A stretch of DNA of 64,000 nucleotides, taken from assembly GCA_019359235.1 (NCBI GenBank), contig JAHHHT010000029.1, positions 45,745-109,744 on the forward strand, in the 5' to 3' direction. Below are positions 1-8,565 of the stretch, piece by piece. Position 1 is the first letter of the stretch. Each line of letters begins with the position of its first letter. The notes below the pieces were generated by a model. It did no database searches. It was not told where the DNA came from and was given only the letters and a program-made list of their open reading frames with translations. The DNA is from Oscillatoria princeps RMCB-10 (GTDB lineage Bacteria; Cyanobacteriota; Cyanobacteriia; Cyanobacteriales; Oscillatoriaceae). Made by a program: the position numbers and the translations under genes.

Positions 1-1705
1 TCAGCAGGCTGTCGATGCTTTGGCGCAAGGTGTTAAACCCTGGGGTTTCTGCTGTCGGTATGCCTTGCTGGTGGATTTGCTCTACGAGATTTTTCAGGCT
101 GTCCTGCTGCTGGCGCAAAGCGCCGGCGGCGCGACGAGTGTCTTCATACAGTTGCTTGAGCCCGTGCTCAGCGACGTGTTTCTGGAGCAATTCCCGCAAT
201 CTGCCAATACCGCCATCTTGCGCGAAATAACCCAGCTGTCGCCCCAGGGTGCTGCGCGAGTCAGATTCCAGCAGCCGTTCGCTCAATTTCCCCCACTTCT
301 GGCGCAACCGTTTGGACTGATCCAGGAAACCGGGATAGTCCAGATTAGCCAAAAACTCTGGGGAGCCGGCTCTCACCGCACCGGCACGTTTTGCTAAGTC
401 CGCCAGCCCCAACAGCGGCGATAGCAAAACAATCCGGTCTTTTTGGTTTGTAAATGCTTGAGCGCCGGCTAGGGTTGTTTTCAAAACCCTCAGTTTTTCC
501 AAAACGCTCTCTTCCGTCACCGGCTCTGTATCTAACTGAAAATAATCATCAAAATGACTGTCCTCCCCAATCAATTCGTCAAGAAATTTTTCGCCCCCCT
601 CATTTTGCAGGGGCAGTTCATCGAAGCGCCCCACGCCAACCAGGATGCGATCTTTTAAGTCCTGTCCGGGTTTGCGCTGCTGCATCATCGTGAAGATGCG
701 ATTAGCTCTATCCCCTCCCGGAGATTGGGCGCTGAGCAGGATCAAAATCGTCTGCACTTCTTCTAATTCGCGCAGGGACAAGAACGTATCCCGCACTCCC
801 GAATTCGCCGCCCCCAGTCCGGGAAAATCCAGCAAAACGAATTCATTGACGCCTTTGACTGGAGAGAGAGCCCAGATTTCCTTTGAGACTTTGACTTCCA
901 CCTCTATGCGGCGGATCAGGGGGAAGGTGTTCTTCAATAACCAAGCCGTCAGATCCTTGGGAGGATTTTGCAATCGCGGCGGTGCCGGTGGCAAACTGTT
1001 GAAGCTGAGATTTTGAATGTCGGTCGCCGCATCAGCGAGCTGAAGCCCCTCCCTTGCCGTGGCGGCATCTATTTCGTAGCTCTTGCCGGCGATAGCGGCT
1101 TCGTAAGCGTTATAGGTGCGAGCGAATAATACCAGCTCGCGGAGCAAATAGCGCAGTTCCAAGTTTTTGCTGCTGTTCCACGCTCCCTCGCAAAAGCTGA
1201 GCAAACCGTCCCAAACACCGGCATCTTGAGGGTTCAAACTTTTCAGCGCCGCCAGCTGCTGTGACGGAATTTGTGCTGCCACAGCGCGTTTTTCCGCTTC
1301 TTCTAGCATGAAGCGCAGACAGTCTTTAACGCCTTGCCGGTCGAGATACTCAACCTTAAATCCGTGCACTTGCGTCGTGTGGGAGCCGTCTTGCTGAGCG
1401 ATGTGAATGGCGGTGACATTGCCGGTGGTGGGGTTAGCGCTGACTGGCAAGGCGTCCGCGTAGCCAATCAAGCTGCCCAGCAGCAAAGTTTTGCCGGCAC
1501 TGAACTCTCCCATCACCCCGATTTTCACCGGTGAAGAAGCCTGTTCGACGGTTTTTTTGGCGGCATCCCGCAGGCGAGCCAGACAGTCATCGAGGCTAGC
1601 TGGAACCCAGTTTTCTTGCAAAGACGGGCGCTGGGGCACCGAATCCAGTTTCTGGAGTACCGACTCCCCATATTCTTTAAATTGTCGCAGTTTTTCTGGT
1701 TCCAT
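1..1705 (-). CDS. Dynamin-like GTPase (C-terminal part outside window)
   Basis: The reading frame starts at the ATG complementary to 1703-1705 and runs open through the left edge, so the C-terminus is missing. The protein begins MEPEKLRQF. A P-loop GEFSAGKT lies at about residues 66-73, a switch I threonine is in NPTTGNVTA (about 91-99) and a G3 motif DFPG is at about 293-296. The long spacing between P-loop and G3, filled by a helical insertion, and the GEFSAGKT form are typical of bacterial dynamin-like/YdjA-type large GTPases. No signal peptide is visible. Bacterial dynamin-like proteins act at membranes (fission, fusion or stress repair); that role is inferred from the family. It is oriented like sigC but separated from it by a repeat-bearing gap. 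Confidence 0.75.
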   Translation of the reverse strand, partial: MEPEKLRQFKEYGESVLQKLDSVPQRPSLQENWVPASLDDCLARLRDAAKKTVEQASSPVKIGVMGEFSAGKTLLLGSLIGYADALPVSANPTTGNVTAIHIAQQDGSHTTQVHGFKVEYLDRQGVKDCLRFMLEEAEKRAVAAQIPSQQLAALKSLNPQDAGVWDGLLSFCEGAWNSSKNLELRYLLRELVLFARTYNAYEAAIAGKSYEIDAATAREGLQLADAATDIQNLSFNSLPPAPPRLQNPPKDLTAWLLKNTFPLIRRIEVEVKVSKEIWALSPVKGVNEFVLLDFPGLGAANSGVRDTFLSLRELEEVQTILILLSAQSPGGDRANRIFTMMQQRKPGQDLKDRILVGVGRFDELPLQNEGGEKFLDELIGEDSHFDDYFQLDTEPVTEESVLEKLRVLKTTLAGAQAFTNQKDRIVLLSPLLGLADLAKRAGAVRAGSPEFLANLDYPGFLDQSKRLRQKWGKLSERLLESDSRSTLGRQLGYFAQDGGIGRLRELLQKHVAEHGLKQLYEDTRRAAGALRQQQDSLKNLVEQIHQQGIPTAETPGFNTLRQSIDSLL

Positions 1706-1817
1706 AGGGCTGTTTTCGCCTGACACAAACAGTATTTTACCTGAAAAATCTGGCGAGCAGAAGCTGGCGCGCCGCACCGGCTGTAAAGATTTATTACATT
1801 TATCGCCAGCAGAAGTA

Positions 1818-1850
1818 GGGTGCGTTCCCCCCCCAAGGGGGAACGCACCC
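1818..1850. repeat. Perfect 14-bp palindrome, GGGTGCGTTCCC family
   Basis: Arms GGGTGCGTTCCCCC (1818-1831) and its exact complement (1837-1850) enclose a 5-nt loop. The same core occurs at 3795-3823, 47178-47243 and 63331-63353, and a weaker form at 6139-6159, so this is a dispersed cyanobacterial intergenic repeat. It lies between the GTPase and sigC genes in a 331-bp gap that holds no convincing gene. Confidence 0.8.
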
Positions 1851-2036
1851 AAACAGCCGGCTGGCATAGCGAAGATTGGTAGGGCGGGCTCACCCGACAG
1901 TTTTATTAAATGCCGAGCTTGGCGTGCCAGCCGGCTGCCGGTCTAACCCATTCAAGCCGCCTAATATAATGTCGTTGAACTGCCGCAATTCAGTTGCCAA
2001 TGTCCAATGCGATGATGCCCAATGCCCTGCCCTTAC

Positions 2037-3287
2037 TTAGCTGAGAGACTCCAGATAGTCCCGCACGCGGTTGCGGCGTTTCGGCTGGCGCAATTTTTGC
2101 AGAGCTTTAGCCTCAATTTGGCGCACCCGTTCCCGAGACAAATCCAGAGCGCGACCAATTTCTGACAGAGAGTAAGGGTGGCCATCACCCAAACCGAACC
2201 GCATTTGAATCACATCTCGCTCCCGACTGGTCAAATCAGCCAGCAGTTGATTCAAGTCCCGGTGTAACGCTTCGTGCATCAGCATGTCTTCCGGAGACAG
2301 ATCCTCAGTTTCCAGCAAATCTCCCAGTTCCGTATCTTTCTCCTGACCCACCTTACTTTCCAGAGACACAGCCCGGGGAACCCGCAACAAAACTTCTCGC
2401 ACCTGACTGGGTGTCATATTTAGCTCGCCGGCAATATCATCCACAGTCGGAGTGCGACCTTTTTCTTGGGAAATCTTGCGCTGGGCTTTTTTAATTTTAT
2501 TGAGCTTTTCAGTAATGTGCACCGGCAGCCTAATCGTGCGGCTCTGGGTAGCAATCGCGCGGGTAATGCCCTGACGAATCCACCAGTAGGCATAGGTGCT
2601 AAACCGGTATCCCCGCGTCGGGTCAAACTTCTCCACCGCCCGCTCCAAGCCCAAAGTGCCCTCTTGGATCAGATCCAGCAGTTCCAATCCCCGATTTTGA
2701 TACTTTTTCGCCACAGAAACCACCAGGCGGAGGTTAGCCTTAATCATGTGTTCCTTCGCCCGGATGCCTTCAGTTTGGACTAATTCCAGCTCCTCAACAG
2801 TCAGACCGGCGATTTCCGCCCACCGGCGCTTTCCAGCTGCCAAAATCGGCTTCAGTTCGGAAGCCAGAACCCTTGCTTCAGCCGCCCACCGCTCCAAAGA
2901 AGGGCGCAGCCCCAGCTGAGAAGCCAGCCTGTCCCCCGCCTCCATCAACTTGACATAGCGCTGAATCAGTTCATCCTCCAGCGTGGCTGCACTATTTCGC
3001 AACTCCAACAGCCTTACGTAGCGCTGCACGTTTTGAGCTTCGGAGACTTCTTCATCGCGCCCCAGCAAGCGCACCCGACCAATCTCCTGGAGGTACAAGC
3101 GCACGAGGTCAGTGGTGCGGCGGCTGGCGGTTTGCCCGAAGCTGACAGGGTCTGCATCCTCCATTTCCAGCTCAACCAACCCATCCTCGATTAGCTCAAC
3201 ATCGTCGGCGATGCCGTCTGGCTGAACGCCGGAGGCATTCAGTTGTTCGTCATAGTCTGTATCAGCGAAGAAGAAGGTTCCTGGCAT
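2037..3287 (-). CDS. sigC: Group 2 RNA polymerase sigma factor SigC
   Basis: A 416-residue sigma-70 family protein that directs RNA polymerase to alternative promoter sets. The block STDLVRLYLQEIGRVRLLG is region 1.2. Region 2 carries MIKANLRLVVSVAKKYQNRG, DLIQEGTLGLERAVEKFDP and FSTYAYWWIRQGITRAI. Region 4 has the helix-turn-helix SLSEIGRALDLSRERVRQIE and the C-terminus RDYLESLS. From memory, the N-terminal FYAD-type start and the C-terminus match cyanobacterial SigC rather than SigA or SigB. The ATG at 3285-3287 (MPGTFFFAD) is preferred over an upstream TTG at 3317 because homologues begin there, giving the usual length of about 416. SigC is linked in model strains to stationary-phase, carbon or nitrogen status. 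No clear Shine-Dalgarno sequence precedes the ATG. Confidence 0.93.
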   Translation of the reverse strand: MPGTFFFADTDYDEQLNASGVQPDGIADDVELIEDGLVELEMEDADPVSFGQTASRRTTDLVRLYLQEIGRVRLLGRDEEVSEAQNVQRYVRLLELRNSAATLEDELIQRYVKLMEAGDRLASQLGLRPSLERWAAEARVLASELKPILAAGKRRWAEIAGLTVEELELVQTEGIRAKEHMIKANLRLVVSVAKKYQNRGLELLDLIQEGTLGLERAVEKFDPTRGYRFSTYAYWWIRQGITRAIATQSRTIRLPVHITEKLNKIKKAQRKISQEKGRTPTVDDIAGELNMTPSQVREVLLRVPRAVSLESKVGQEKDTELGDLLETEDLSPEDMLMHEALHRDLNQLLADLTSRERDVIQMRFGLGDGHPYSLSEIGRALDLSRERVRQIEAKALQKLRQPKRRNRVRDYLESLS

Positions 3288-3702
3288 AGCAATCGTCTCA
3301 GTTGATCTGGGTGACAATCAGGCTCGCGCACGCTGTCGCTCACGCTTAGTATTCCCGCCCTTCAGAACTAGCAAACACTACTTACAGTTCCTTGACTGAC
3401 TTAGGCTTGCGTGCGGCAGTGGTTTGGTTGGGCTGATGCTGCCTCTGATTTTAAATCCGCTTTAATTGAGCGACAGCTACTTAAGGCGACAGCAATCTCG
3501 GTATCCAACCGCCATACTGTCAGCGGCAAAGGGCTGGACTGTTATTGTGTAATTAGTATATAAGCCCTAACCGCCACAAGGATGTGACCTATGTGCCCCG
3601 CTCTCGTTAATCTCCATCACTGCTGTGAGGTTATCTCGATCACTGCTTAAAACCCGCTCACCTGTTACCCTTCCCCCAACAGTTGCCAGAAAGCTGTGCC
3701 TT

Positions 3703-3936
3703 AAAAGCCCTCACCCCCCCTCTCCCCCCTCTCCCAAGTGGGTAGAGGAGGGAGAAGGAGAGCGATCAGCACCTCCTCCAGCGCGGAGCTTGTAGGGTGC
3801 GTTCCCAAAGGGGGAGCGCACCCTAGTTTGGCTGATATTGGTAATGATCAGTCCGTTCTGGGAGAGGGGGGAGAAGGAGAATTACCAGTTTTTCTCCCCC
3901 TGTCCCGTTCAGAGCTGGGAGGGGGATGAGGGTTTT
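3703..3936. repeat. Nested composite intergenic repeat upstream of sigC
   Basis: The 677-bp gap between gpsA and the sigC start holds no convincing gene. Its gpsA-proximal half is an inverted composite. A C-rich CCCTCACCCCCC block (from 3707) is answered by a G-rich GGGGGATGAGGG block (about 3921-3932), with further complementary CTCTCCC/GGGAGAGG segments. Nested inside is a GGGTGCGTTCCC hairpin (3795-3806 with 3812-3823, one G-T wobble). Related C-rich/G-rich elements occur near 23517, 39041 and 51065. The sigC-proximal part (3318-3700) is free of such repeats and presumably carries the sigC promoter, but I cannot place one confidently. Confidence 0.6.
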
Positions 3937-3964
3937 CTGGCTGCCCAACCGGCACCCGAGCCTC

Positions 3965-4882
3965 TCACTCAGGTTTGAGCGCTCGCAGCATCAAGGCTTC
4001 AACGGCGTGTTGCGGGGTAATTTCGCCCTGGAGCAAGCGATAGACTTGATATGAAATCGGAACATATATTCCCTGCAGGTTAGCCCGCTCGATCAAAACC
4101 TGAGTCGTGTTCACCCCTTCAGCGGTGCCTTCCAGCTGGGCCAGGATTGCCGGCAGTGTCTTGCCATGTGCCAGCTGATACCCCACTTGGTAATTGCGGC
4201 TGAGGGGGCTGTTGCAGGTGGCCAGCAGGTCGCCCAGCCCGGACAAGCCGTAAAACGTTTCCGCCTGCGCCCCCCAGTGGGTGCCAATGCGGATGATTTC
4301 TGTCAGCGCCCGGGTCAGTAGCGCCGCTTTGGCATTCGTGCCCAGCTGCAGCCCGTCACACACGCCGGCGGCGATGGCCATCACATTCTTTAAAGTCCCC
4401 CCCAGTTCCACTCCCAAGGGATCGGCATTGGTGTAAACCCGAAAACTGCTGGAAGAAAATACCGCTTGCACCCGCCCGGCTGCTGCAGCGTCCCTGCAGG
4501 CCACGACAGTAGCCGCCGGCAATCCCTGCTGAATTTCCTTGGACAGGTTCGGGCCCGCCAAAACAACCACCTGCTGGGAGGGAAACGCTTCCTGCCATAG
4601 TTGAGAAGGGGTAGAGGTCGTCTGGGGGTCTAGCCCTTTGGTCGCGGTGACGATCGTGGTGCCGGCGGACAATGGCCCGGACTGGAGCTGCGAAACCACC
4701 GACCTCACCCCTTTCACCGACACGGCTGACAGCACGATTTCAGCGCCGGCGACCACATCTTCCAGACTTTCCTCACACTGGCGCGACCACAACCGCACCC
4801 GGTGGCCATTAGCGCTGACCAAACCGGCTAGGGTCATCCCCCAAACACCAGCTCCAATAATTGCTAGGGTTGTTTCCTGCAT
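3965..4882 (-). CDS. gpsA: Glycerol-3-phosphate dehydrogenase [NAD(P)+]
   Basis: Interconverts dihydroxyacetone phosphate and sn-glycerol 3-phosphate, the backbone for membrane glycerolipids, in the cytosol. The 305-residue protein opens with a Rossmann fold, LAIIGAGVWGMTLAGL. It then shows the family blocks TATKGLDP, LAGPNLSKEI, GGTLKNVMAIAAGVCDG (containing the catalytic-region lysine) and FYGLSGLGDLLATC. The C-terminal helical domain ends in a short ALMLRALKPE. Length is close to the cyanobacterial norm (about 305-310). The ATG at 4880-4882 gives the dinucleotide-binding motif at residue 10 as expected. It is followed by no obvious partner; lipA lies upstream on the same strand after 122 bp of repeat-containing DNA. 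Confidence 0.95.
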   Translation of the reverse strand: MQETTLAIIGAGVWGMTLAGLVSANGHRVRLWSRQCEESLEDVVAGAEIVLSAVSVKGVRSVVSQLQSGPLSAGTTIVTATKGLDPQTTSTPSQLWQEAFPSQQVVVLAGPNLSKEIQQGLPAATVVACRDAAAAGRVQAVFSSSSFRVYTNADPLGVELGGTLKNVMAIAAGVCDGLQLGTNAKAALLTRALTEIIRIGTHWGAQAETFYGLSGLGDLLATCNSPLSRNYQVGYQLAHGKTLPAILAQLEGTAEGVNTTQVLIERANLQGIYVPISYQVYRLLQGEITPQHAVEALMLRALKPE

Positions 4883-4901
4883 TGCTCAATGCGTGAATTT
4901 T

Positions 4902-4980
4902 GAACCGCAGACCCACGCTGATAAACGCGGATGGATTACGATCGGGTCATCTGCGTTGATCTGCGTTGATCTGCGGTTTC
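4902..4980. repeat. CTGCGTTGATCTGCG-type inverted repeat
   Basis: GAACCGCAGACCCACGCTGAT at the left is mirrored by tandem ATCTGCGTTG units ending ATCTGCGGTTTC at the right. A shorter relative, with CGCAGATAAACGCAGATGAA, sits at 62077-62108. It fills the gpsA-lipA gap. No function is assigned. Confidence 0.55.
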
Positions 4981-5004
4981 GATCTAAAACCTAAAACAGC
5001 AACT

Positions 5005-5883
5005 CTAAAACCGGCGGCGCGGATAGCGCTCCATCAGCGCTCTCACCTGCCCTGCATGATACGACGATCTTGTCAAGGGGGAGGCGACAACTTGCAGGAA
5101 CCCCAAGGACTCGCCCAGCTGCTTCCAGGCATCAAACTGGGCCGGTGTCACCCAGTTGGCCACCGGCAGGTGTTTGGGGCTGGGCTGCAGGTACTGGCCT
5201 ACCGTCAAAATATCGCAATCGACAGCTCGCAGATCCTGCATGACTTGCTGGATTTCCTCAGCGGTTTCCCCCAGTCCCACCATAAGGCCCGATTTGGTGT
5301 AGACCCAAGGGGCTGTTTCCCGGGATTGCCGCAGGAGTTCCAGAGTGCGCCGGTAGTCACCTTGGGGGCGCACCCGCCGGTAGAGGCGAGGAATGGTTTC
5401 GGTATTGTGGTTGAGGACTTCAGGCCCAGCCGACAGAATCGCCTCCAGAGCTTCCCAGTTGCCGCACAAGTCAGGGATGAGAACTTCTATGGTAGTCTGG
5501 GGAGAAGTGGAGCGAACCGCCTGAATGCAGCGGACAAACTGGGACGCCCCGCCATCGGGCAGATCGTCCCGGTTGACCGAGGTAATCACCACATGGTTCA
5601 AGCGCAGCCTGCCCACAGCCTGGGCCAGTCTTTCTGGCTCAGTCGGGTCGAGGGCTTTCGGCTTTTTCTCAAAATCGATGTCGCAGTAGGGGCACGCTCG
5701 GGTACACGCCGGCCCCATAATTAAGAAGGTGGCCGTACCCGCGTTGAAGCACTCCCCAATATTGGGGCAGGACGCCTCCTCACAAACGGTATTCAGGGCC
5801 AAATCCCGGAGAATTGCTTTAACGTTGCCGACGCGCTCCCACTGAGGCGCTTTGACCCGCAACCAGTCTGGCTTGACAGTCAC
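5005..5883 (-). CDS. lipA: Lipoyl synthase (radical SAM)
   Basis: Inserts two sulfur atoms into protein-bound octanoyl groups to make lipoate, needed by pyruvate dehydrogenase and the glycine cleavage system. The 292-residue protein has the auxiliary [4Fe-4S] cluster motif with C34, C39 and C45 ([12 protein letters not shown]). The radical-SAM cysteines are C60, C64 and C67 (CTRACPYC). Further family blocks are [41 protein letters not shown] and the C-terminal [11 protein letters not shown], which carries the family RSSY serine. All catalytic residues are present. The start codon appears to be GTG (5881-5883). Cyanobacteria often have two LipA paralogues, so this may be one of two. Confidence 0.95.
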   Translation of the reverse strand: MTVKPDWLRVKAPQWERVGNVKAILRDLALNTVCEEASCPNIGECFNAGTATFLIMGPACTRACPYCDIDFEKKPKALDPTEPERLAQAVGRLRLNHVVITSVNRDDLPDGGASQFVRCIQAVRSTSPQTTIEVLIPDLCGNWEALEAILSAGPEVLNHNTETIPRLYRRVRPQGDYRRTLELLRQSRETAPWVYTKSGLMVGLGETAEEIQQVMQDLRAVDCDILTVGQYLQPSPKHLPVANWVTPAQFDAWKQLGESLGFLQVVASPLTRSSYHAGQVRALMERYPRRRF

Positions 5884-5951
5884 GCGCTTGTTTGATTTAA
5901 TAAAGTTACAACTTTTCGATCCTAACTCAAGATTATGTGATACACTCGTGT

Positions 5952-5957
5952 TATAGT
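5952..5957 (+). promoter_or_regulatory. Possible -10 box for tRNA-Pro
   Basis: TATAGT lies 13 nt upstream of the first base of the tRNA, suitable spacing for a -10 hexamer. No convincing -35 box is visible at 16-18 nt upstream. Confidence 0.35.
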
Positions 5958-5970
5958 AATGATGTGGTTA

Positions 5971-6044
5971 CGGGATGTAGCGCAGCTTGGTAGCGCACTT
6001 CGTTCGGGACGAAGGGGCCGCTGGTTCGAATCCAGTCATCCCGA
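5971..6044 (+). tRNA. tRNA-Pro (anticodon CGG)
   Basis: A full cloverleaf can be drawn. The acceptor stem is CGGGATG (5971-5977) with CATCCCG (6037-6043) plus discriminator A6044. The D arm is GCGC...GCGC. The anticodon stem CTTCG/CGAAG holds the loop TTCGGGA with anticodon CGG at 6005-6007. The T arm is CTGG-TTCGAAT-CCAG. CCA is not encoded. CGG reads proline codon CCG. Confidence 0.95.
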
Positions 6045-6651
6045 TTTTCCAATTTTTGAAGAATATTTTAGCTGCCCCTCTTGACAAACAGCGGGCGGTG
6101 TGCTGTGTGGGTCAGCGAGCGGTGCCGGTGTGGCCGCAGGGTGCTTTATTAACGCACCCCGCACGGTTCGTTTCCCAATGCCGGTCATCAACCGCACCCG
6201 ATTTGAAGGGCCAAACAAAGCTCCCCCCAACACTCTTTAATAAGGAGCGCTGGGGGGAGACGGTAGAAGCCGCCAAATGAAAAAATCCTATAAAATATTG
6301 CCGATACTTTTTTGCTAACAACCTTTAACAGTCGCTAACAAATACATAAGCTGAGAGAGTCTCTCAACCAAGGCGTATCAACCAATGCCCGCAGTCAAAT
6401 TCCACGAGCACCATTTAGATTCCAGTCGGGAGCCCGGCGGCCAATTTATGAGGCCATAAAAACGGACACCTGAATCTAGGGCAACCACCCACCTTTGGTT
6501 TTCAGGCCGGAGTGGCTGCACCAAGTAAACTATAGCATATATGGGCAAGTGGCACGCAAATCGGCTGCTGCTGGCAGCCCTTCTCTGCAGGGCAGCAAAG
6601 AGTCCGCTCAGCACGCTTGCGCCGAAGTATCAATGGCTGTCCACCTCCTCA
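6045..6651. other. Intergenic region between tRNA-Pro and hetR 3' end
   Basis: About 600 bp with no convincing gene. It contains a weak GGGTGC...GCACCC hairpin at 6139-6159 related to the palindrome family at 1818-1850. Short open frames here lack family features and are judged noise. Confidence 0.5.
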
Positions 6652-8223
<1,572 letters not shown>

Positions 8224-8448
8224 TCATCTGGCAGAACTCGCAACTTGAGAGCTGGAATCGTTGGGCGTCTGGCACTCCTCAAGCCGTCCACTGCCCCGAT
8301 GATCGTCGCAATCTGGTTTTTCTTGCGCTAACTCCGGGAAAGTGGTGGGTGGAAGCAACTCAGTTGAATCGGACCGCATCCTTTGGGAAGCAACCGCCAG
8401 CCCAACGAACAGGAAACTTGATAAGACGATAACCGCCTGAGTCCGCAT
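8224..8448 (-). CDS. patX: PatX-type RGSGR peptide precursor, exported small protein
   Basis: A 74-residue protein. It begins MRTQAVIVLSSFLFVGLAVA, a hydrophobic N-terminal export signal. A short polar linker follows, then HRGSGR at residues 50-55 and a 19-residue tail. RGSGR is the pentapeptide shared by PatS and HetN that binds HetR. PatX is the described family of RGSGR/RGTGR-containing exported proteins found with hetR across filamentous cyanobacteria. The assignment rests on three sequence observations: the exact RGSGR, the signal-like N-terminus, and the position directly upstream of hetR on the same strand. Expected role: precursor of a diffusible inhibitor of HetR. Oddities are cysteines at 47 and 59 flanking the motif and a hairpin just upstream of the ATG. 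There is no close Shine-Dalgarno; an AAAGGA lies about 20 nt upstream. Confidence 0.85.
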   Translation of the reverse strand: MRTQAVIVLSSFLFVGLAVASQRMRSDSTELLPPTTFPELAQEKPDCDDHRGSGRLEECQTPNDSSSQVASSAR

Positions 8449-8457
8449 GAGATGTCC

Positions 8458-8482
8458 GTATCAGAGTTTCCTTTTCTGATAC
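8458..8482 (-). promoter_or_regulatory. Inverted repeat just upstream of patX start
   Basis: GTATCAG (8458-8464) and CTGATAC (8476-8482) are perfect 7-bp arms around an 11-nt spacer, 10 nt upstream of the patX ATG. On the patX strand the spacer contains AAAAGGAAA. It could be an operator or a 5'-UTR hairpin that positions or hides the ribosome-binding sequence. It does not match the NtcA consensus GTA-N8-TAC. Confidence 0.5.
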
Positions 8483-8565
8483 GCATCTCCAGCCAGTCGA
8501 TCAGGACAGTTTGTCAATTTTTCGCAAACTCAACCCGCTCCCACCAGACGGAAAATTTTGTTATT

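Noticed and set aside
8458..8482. NtcA-binding site upstream of patX
   Set aside because: The dyad has 7-bp arms with an 11-nt spacer; the NtcA consensus is GTA-N8-TAC, which is not met.
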